Below, piece by piece: positions 60,340-64,000 of a DNA stretch of 64,000 bases (its first letter is position 1; each line of letters starts with the position of its first letter). Origin of the DNA: an uncultured Bryobacterales bacterium (GTDB lineage Bacteria; Acidobacteriota; Terriglobia; Bryobacterales; UBA6623); the NCBI GenBank assembly GCA_958295955.1, contig OY282420.1:1936435-2000434 (forward strand), in the 5' to 3' direction. The notes under the pieces are model-generated. The model saw only the letters and a list, made by a program, of their open reading frames with translations. It ran no database searches and had not been told where the DNA came from. The position numbers and the translations under genes were made by a program.

Positions 60340-60753
60340 TCAGGCGGCGAGGCGCTTGTCGAGGTCTGCGAGAATGCCGGCCCAGACGCGATGGCCGTCC
60401 CGCGATTCTTCGTCAGGGAATCCTTTGTGCGTGAGTCGTAAATCGGTTCCCGTCCCGTTGCGGGCGAGCTCGATGGTGACCACGGTTTCCAGTCCCTTGG
60501 TCGCCCACGTCAGCTAGGTCAGCTCCACCAGCTTGTCTTCCTCAAGCCGCAAAAACCTCCCGTAATGCGGATGCCGCTCGCCCTCGAATTGCGTTTCGAA
60601 GAAAAACGGGGCGCCGGCCTCGGCTTCCATGCGCACCGTCTCGGGCACGGCGAACCAGACATCGAACTGCTCGGTCCACGCGCGGTAGAGCGTCTCGGGC
60701 GCCGCCGTCATCGCCCGCTCGACCGTCAACTGAAATTCGCCCTTGGGTTTCAT
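60340..60753 (-). pseudogene. SRPBCC (AHSA1-like) protein gene interrupted by an in-frame TAG
   Basis: The minus-strand frame of 137 codons encodes an AHSA1/SRPBCC domain: [45 protein letters not shown], then a TAG at 60514-60516, then LTWATKGLETVVTIELARNG, TDLRLTHKGFPDEESRDGHR and VWAGILADLDKRLAA with a normal TGA at 60340-60342. Both halves are in the same frame and together give the full family length (about 135 residues). Only the single stop breaks it. The truncated 79-residue product would lack the C-terminal helix that closes the ligand cavity. TGG to TAG at a Trp codon would explain the change. Confidence 0.8.
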
Positions 60754-60888
60754 TGCCGTTCATTGTCGCAAGCTCGTCCGGCGCATACGGATGCCGGATC
60801 ACGGCAACTACCGGCTGTATAACGAGTTGCAGGCAGCGCCCGCATCAGTGGTTATGGATAGCTCTCGGCGCCGGAGCAGCCGAAACGG

Positions 60889-61104
60889 TCAACTCGCTTC
60901 CACCGTCAAACGGCGGCTCGAAGCAGTCTCTTCGTCGCCGAGGAAGAAGCCGCCGTATAGCTTTCGATATTCCTCTGCGGTGTAAAGGACCTCGTCATCC
61001 CTTATCGGGGGATTATCGGGATCGTTTTCCGCTTCCGCGGTGATCCGGACATCCTCCTCGGGTGTGTTGTACGGGACTGGTTTCCGGCGCATCGATCCAA
61101 TCAC
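60889..61104 (-). CDS. Small protein downstream of BrnT, possible antitoxin without a recognisable DNA-binding domain
   Basis: A 71-residue acidic protein starting at GTG 61104, overlapping the BrnT stop by 4 nt (GTGA). Residues 25-45 read AENDPDNPPIRDDEVLYTAE, somewhat like the DNPxWTxEDF segment of BrnA-type antitoxins. BrnA normally carries a ribbon-helix-helix after this; here the C-terminus is only FFLGDEETASSRRLTVEAS, and no RHH was found in any frame downstream. Gene order (toxin then antitoxin, overlapping) matches brnTA operons. It is called a possible antitoxin from position and acidity only. Confidence 0.55.
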   Translation of the reverse strand: MIGSMRRKPVPYNTPEEDVRITAEAENDPDNPPIRDDEVLYTAEEYRKLYGGFFLGDEETASSRRLTVEAS

Positions 61105-61433
61105 TCCTCGGGGTGTATATCCCGCTGCTCATTATAGCTTTTTATTTCTCTGTTGTTGGCTTTGCGTAGGCTGATGATCCGCAATTTCTTGTCGCGCGCG
61201 GTGAAGGCCGCAACATACAGGCGGCCGGCAATGACGCCGAGGGCGGTTTGCCGCCACTCCTTATGTTTTCCGTGCCGCCACGGCGGCTTGAACACTGCTG
61301 TGTCCCACTCGAAGCGCTGCATGTCCGCGAAGTCGATGCCGCGCTTTTTCAGTGTTTCTTGGCGTTTGTTTTCGTCCCACTCGTATGCCTCGGGGGCGCC
61401 GCGGCGCGGGTGGCGCAGTGCCGAGAACAGCAT
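61101..61433 (-). CDS. brnT: BrnT family toxin (RelE-fold ribonuclease)
   Basis: A 110-residue protein. The BrnT core starts YEWDENKRQETLKKRGIDFA and continues with ALGVIAGRLYVAAFTARDKK and LRIISLRKANNREIKSYNEQ, the family's typical FxWDxxKxxxNxxKHGxxF, LxVxxTxR and RIISxRxAxxxExxxY order. BrnT toxins are RelE-like RNases whose activity is held back by BrnA. Residues 1-16 before the core (FSALRHPRRGAPEA) extend the usual start, so the real start may be nearer to the core. It lies 17 nt after the isomerase gene on the same strand, which is unusual for a toxin-antitoxin pair. Confidence 0.82.
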   Translation of the reverse strand: MLFSALRHPRRGAPEAYEWDENKRQETLKKRGIDFADMQRFEWDTAVFKPPWRHGKHKEWRQTALGVIAGRLYVAAFTARDKKLRIISLRKANNREIKSYNEQRDIHPEE

Positions 61434-61450
61434 CGCTCTTTTGTCGGCCT

Positions 61451-62290
61451 TCAGCCGCTTTGCCGCCGCCCGGCGCGGCCGAACAGGCGCCGAAACGCGG
61501 CGATCGTCGCTTGCGCCGCCGCCTGCGGATTCGGCAGCGGGAATGCCTCGGCCGAGGCGTAGCCGTCGTAGCCGATTTCTTCCAGCGCCGCGGCGATCGG
61601 GCCGAAGTCCAGGTGGCCCATGCCGGCGGCCCGCCGGTTGGAATCGACGAAATGCACGTGCCCGATCGAGCCGTCTCCCGCTCGAATCGCCGCCGCGATG
61701 TCCGCTTCTTCGATGTTCATGTGGAACAGGTCGGCGAGCAGCTTGACGTTGTCGCCGTCGAGCGCGCGCAGCAGCGCGGCGCCGTCCGCGACCGTGTTGA
61801 CCAAGTTGGTCTCGTAGCGGTTCAGCGGCTCGTAGATGAGCGCGGTTCCCTTTTCGCCGGCGTAAGCGCCAAGCTCGTTCAGCGCCGCGGCGAGCAATTC
61901 CAAAGCGGCCGGGCGATCGAGCTCTCCGCCCCAACGGCCCTGCATCGAGCCGACGATCGCGGGCGCGTTGCAAGCCGCGCCGAAGTCGATGATCTCGCGG
62001 ACGAAATCCACGGCCTTGCGCCGCCGCCGCGCAGCGGGGTCGGTCAAGCTGAGACCGTGGATCACCATGCCCGCGCCCGTGCCCACTGCGGCGACTTCGA
62101 GCCGATGCCTGTCCTGCAGACGCCGCAACTCGTCAAGGTCGACCGCGTCGGGGGAGGGCGCGAAAATCTCGACCGCATCGAAGCCCAACTCGGCGGCGAT
62201 GCGGCAAGCCGCGCCGAGGTCGTCCCAAAAGACAAACGGGCCGCCCCGCGCTTGCGCAACGAGGCTGACGGTAACCGCCGAGCGGATCAT
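61451..62290 (-). CDS. Sugar phosphate isomerase/epimerase, hydroxypyruvate-isomerase-like TIM barrel
   Basis: A 279-residue xylose-isomerase-like TIM barrel. Metal- and substrate-binding strands include LGFDAVEIFAPSPDAVDLDE, APAIVGSMQGRWGGELDRPA, GTALIYEPLNRYETNLVNTV, VKLLADLFHMNIEEADIAAA and IGHVHFVDSNRRAAGMGHLD, with the catalytic Glu/His set spread over them. The family interconverts keto acids or sugars with Mn2+ or Mg2+. The start overlaps the stop of the upstream dehydrogenase by 4 nt (ATGA), so the two enzymes are translationally coupled and probably act in one sugar or sugar-acid pathway. Confidence 0.88.
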   Translation of the reverse strand: MIRSAVTVSLVAQARGGPFVFWDDLGAACRIAAELGFDAVEIFAPSPDAVDLDELRRLQDRHRLEVAAVGTGAGMVIHGLSLTDPAARRRRKAVDFVREIIDFGAACNAPAIVGSMQGRWGGELDRPAALELLAAALNELGAYAGEKGTALIYEPLNRYETNLVNTVADGAALLRALDGDNVKLLADLFHMNIEEADIAAAIRAGDGSIGHVHFVDSNRRAAGMGHLDFGPIAAALEEIGYDGYASAEAFPLPNPQAAAQATIAAFRRLFGRAGRRQSG

Positions 62291-63318
62291 GCTTCCTCGC
62301 CGACCTCGATAACGGCTTTAATCACGCCGGATTCCGGCCGCACGTACGCGTCGAAGTTGTCGATTACGGCGTCGAACGCCGTGCGGTGCGTAATCCACGG
62401 GTTGGTGTCGATCGTGCCGTCTTCGATCAGCCCGATGATGCGCCTGAAATCGCGCGGCAAGGCATTGCGCGAGCCCTTGACGGTCATCTCGGGCCTGTGC
62501 AGAGCCGGATGAAGGAACGAAACCGCCTGCGTGGTAATGCCGACGTAAACGAGCGTGCCGGTATGCGCCACGTATTGCAGCGCGGCGCTCATCGAGCGGT
62601 TGCTGCCGGTGGCGTCGGTAACCACTCGGTACATGTCGCCGCCTGTCGCCTCGCGCATTTGCTCGCGCTCGCCGCCGTCCTTGAAGACGATCGTATGCTC
62701 GACTCCGTAGCGCTCGCGGCAAAAGGCGAGCCGCGACTCGACCATGTCCATGACCGTAATTCTGGCGCCGGTCAGCCGCGTGAACTCGAGCGTCGCCAAG
62801 CCGATCGGGCCGGCGCCGATAATCAAAACGCGGTCGTCTTCCCGGGCGCCGCCGCGGTCGGTGGCGTGGCAGCCGATGCCCAGCGTTTCCACCAGCGCAA
62901 GCTGCTCGAACGAAAGTTGCGTCGAGGGGTGCAGCTTTTCCGCGCGGATCAGAAACCGGTCGCACAAGCCGCCGTCGATCATCACGCCGATGACTTCAAG
63001 CGTTTCGCAGCAGTTCGAGGCGCCGCGGCGGCAGGCAAAGCAGGCGCCGCAATTCATGTACGGCTCGACGCTGCAGCGGTCGCCGGGCCGCACGTTGGCG
63101 ACGCCCTCGCCCACCTCGAGAACCGTGACCCCGAGCTCGTGGCCGGGAATCCGCGGATAGCGGAAAAACGGCATCTTGCCGAGGTACCCGCTGTAATCGG
63201 TCCCGCAAATGCCCATGCGCTCGGTGCGCACCAGCGCCTGCCCCGGCCCGGGCGGCCCCGGTTCGTCGATCTCGACGTATTCGAAATGCTTCGGCTCCAT
63301 GAGTCGAATCGCTCGCAT
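62287..63318 (-). CDS. Zinc-dependent medium-chain alcohol/polyol dehydrogenase
   Basis: A 343-residue MDR enzyme. The catalytic zinc ligands are in RMGICGTDYSGYLG and PRIPGHELGVTVLE; the structural zinc lobe is MNCGACFACRRGASNCCETL near residues 88-107. The Rossmann fold reads VLIIGAGPIGLATLEFTRL near residue 165, with an acidic residue (MDMVESR) after the second strand, favouring NAD+. Relatives include threonine, sorbitol and L-gulonate dehydrogenases. It is the first gene of a minus-strand operon with the isomerase, and precedes the BrnT pair. Confidence 0.9.
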   Translation of the reverse strand: MRAIRLMEPKHFEYVEIDEPGPPGPGQALVRTERMGICGTDYSGYLGKMPFFRYPRIPGHELGVTVLEVGEGVANVRPGDRCSVEPYMNCGACFACRRGASNCCETLEVIGVMIDGGLCDRFLIRAEKLHPSTQLSFEQLALVETLGIGCHATDRGGAREDDRVLIIGAGPIGLATLEFTRLTGARITVMDMVESRLAFCRERYGVEHTIVFKDGGEREQMREATGGDMYRVVTDATGSNRSMSAALQYVAHTGTLVYVGITTQAVSFLHPALHRPEMTVKGSRNALPRDFRRIIGLIEDGTIDTNPWITHRTAFDAVIDNFDAYVRPESGVIKAVIEVGEEA

Positions 63319-63344
63319 CGCTTGCCGCTCCTCCTCGCTGCCTA

Positions 63345-63372
63345 ACTATTTACTATCCGCTATCCACTATCC
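63345..63372 (+). repeat. 7-bp tandem repeat upstream of the dehydrogenase gene
   Basis: Four heptamers ACTATTT, ACTATCC, GCTATCC, ACTATCC. The same RCTATCC unit occurs at 9816-9836 and, inverted, at 40304-40324. It lies 27 bp upstream of the minus-strand dehydrogenase start and 39 bp before the lipoprotein ATG, in the divergent gap. Confidence 0.65.
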
Positions 63373-63379
63373 TTGTAGA

Positions 63380-63393
63380 GGAACGATCGTTCC
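63380..63393. promoter_or_regulatory. 14-bp perfect palindrome, operator-like
   Basis: GGAACGATCGTTCC lies between two divergent genes, 18 nt before the lipoprotein ATG and directly before its SD. The palindrome and position suit a dimeric regulator, but no regulator gene is adjacent. Confidence 0.4.
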
Positions 63394-63411
63394 CTGCAGG
63401 AGGCTTGACCG

Positions 63412-64000
63412 ATGGAAAAAATGAAAATTGCCGCATCCTTCGCCGCGGTTCTGTGCGCCGCCGCTCTGGGCTGCGCCGCCCCCGAGCCGGAGGCCGCCTC
63501 CGCGCCGGCCGAACGCGGTCCGCGCACGCAGCCCGGCACGGAGATGGGCTTCTACGCGCCGGCCCAGCACGATCTTTACGACGGCAAGTTCATCATCTCC
63601 GGCGCGCGCATCTACCAGGTCGGAACGCTCAACGACGAAAGCCCGTGGGACCACATGGGCAACGACGGCTCGACGCTGCGCCCCGTCGAAGGCACGGCCG
63701 AAATCGACGTCGATGAAATCAACAACACGGGCTCGTTCCGCGCGGAATTGAAGCTGCCCGAAGGCGACTACGTGATCGACCTCAAGGAAATCAAGGAGTT
63801 CTCGCCCTGTCAGGACGGCGGCATCGCGGCCTTCCTGTTCGAGCACGGCGACTCCGGCTGCGGCGACGCCAACTGGCCCAAGAGCATCCTCTACGTCGCC
63901 GGCTGGGGACTGGGGTCGGCTACGCTCAACGGCGAGACGCTCTACGACAACTACGAGATCCACTTCATGGTGACCCAGGGAATGCGCAACCGCGACTTGG
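63412..64000 (+). CDS. Lipoprotein of unknown function (3' end outside window)
   Basis: The frame is open from ATG 63412 to the window edge (about 196 residues). The SD is GCAGGAGGC, 8 nt before the ATG. The signal peptide MEKMKIAASFAAVLCAAALG ends with a lipobox Cys (GCAAPEPEA), and the mature protein begins with a Pro/Ala/Glu-rich linker. The body has a beta-rich pattern: DLYDGKFIISGARIYQVGTL, STLRPVEGTAEIDVDEINNT, GSFRAELKLPEGDYVIDLKE and SILYVAGWGLGSATLNGETL. I do not recognise the family. Two closely spaced Cys residues (SPCQDG and SGCGDA) may form a disulfide. Confidence 0.8.
   Translation, partial: MEKMKIAASFAAVLCAAALGCAAPEPEAASAPAERGPRTQPGTEMGFYAPAQHDLYDGKFIISGARIYQVGTLNDESPWDHMGNDGSTLRPVEGTAEIDVDEINNTGSFRAELKLPEGDYVIDLKEIKEFSPCQDGGIAAFLFEHGDSGCGDANWPKSILYVAGWGLGSATLNGETLYDNYEIHFMVTQGMRNRDL

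Overview
This is a contiguous, GC-rich (well over 60 percent by eye), densely coding stretch of a bacterial chromosome. The best taxonomic clues are protein families strongly tied to Acidobacteriota, especially the Bryobacterales/Solibacter group: a C-terminal domain of the 'Solibacter' TIGR03437 type (about 5150-5917), a VWFA-related acidobacterial protein (12513-13601), a 1100-residue Oar-like TonB-dependent receptor with an N-terminal carboxypeptidase-regulatory domain (46878-50180), a DUF1592/DUF1552 pair, a 3-keto-disaccharide hydrolase (DUF1080) protein, a CRTAC1/UnbV protein, and DUF3604. Envelope genes (lptE, psd, pssA, TonB receptor) show a diderm. The phylum is fairly safe; the order is inference.

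Layout. 1-6000: tail of an acyl-CoA dehydrogenase, a secreted S41 protease, and a large secreted HExxH/TIGR03437 protein split by an in-frame TGA. 6152-9799: envelope operon DUF465-psd-pssA-lptE followed by a sulfatase with a variant active-site motif. 9837-15573: secreted or lipoprotein genes (DUF3604, VWFA, DUF1080, TolB-like). 15841-24583: smc, a TPR protein, tRNA-Phe(GAA), an ankyrin protein, a decayed MT-A70 adenine-methyltransferase pseudogene and a Tat-exported aldo/keto reductase. 24668-32787: glmM, Trm112-like, a tandem acetoacetate-decarboxylase-like protein, an MFS transporter, a P-loop plus dCMP-deaminase fusion and a membrane pyrophosphatase. 32849-42706: a secreted orphan, a sodium:solute symporter, gamma-carbonic anhydrase with aspS, fabV, a PQQ-type propeller and a desaturase. 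42824-53411: DUF1592 and DUF1552 (minus strand), divergent from the TonB receptor, then TPR and CRTAC1 proteins; this looks like a secreted/outer-membrane substrate-handling island. 53508-60292: tandem Cache protein, class I aldolase, PspC, a glucuronokinase-like GHMP kinase, glgC and an M13 peptidase. 60340-63318: an amber-interrupted SRPBCC pseudogene, a BrnT toxin with an atypical partner, and a sugar isomerase/zinc dehydrogenase pair. A lipoprotein runs off the right edge.

Themes. Three reading frames are broken by single or few lesions, which suggests decay or assembly error. Several genes have a -10-like hexamer only 6-10 nt before the start codon, hinting at leaderless or very short-leader mRNAs. 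A 7-bp tandem repeat (RCTATCC or its complement) occurs at three gene ends. No CRISPR array, integrase, transposase or rRNA was seen. The most interesting candidates are the yeast Dcd1-like deaminase with an intact P-loop, the plant-type glucuronokinase beside glgC, the secreted tandem ADC-like protein, the methyltransferase fossil, and the BrnT pair without a recognisable DNA-binding antitoxin.
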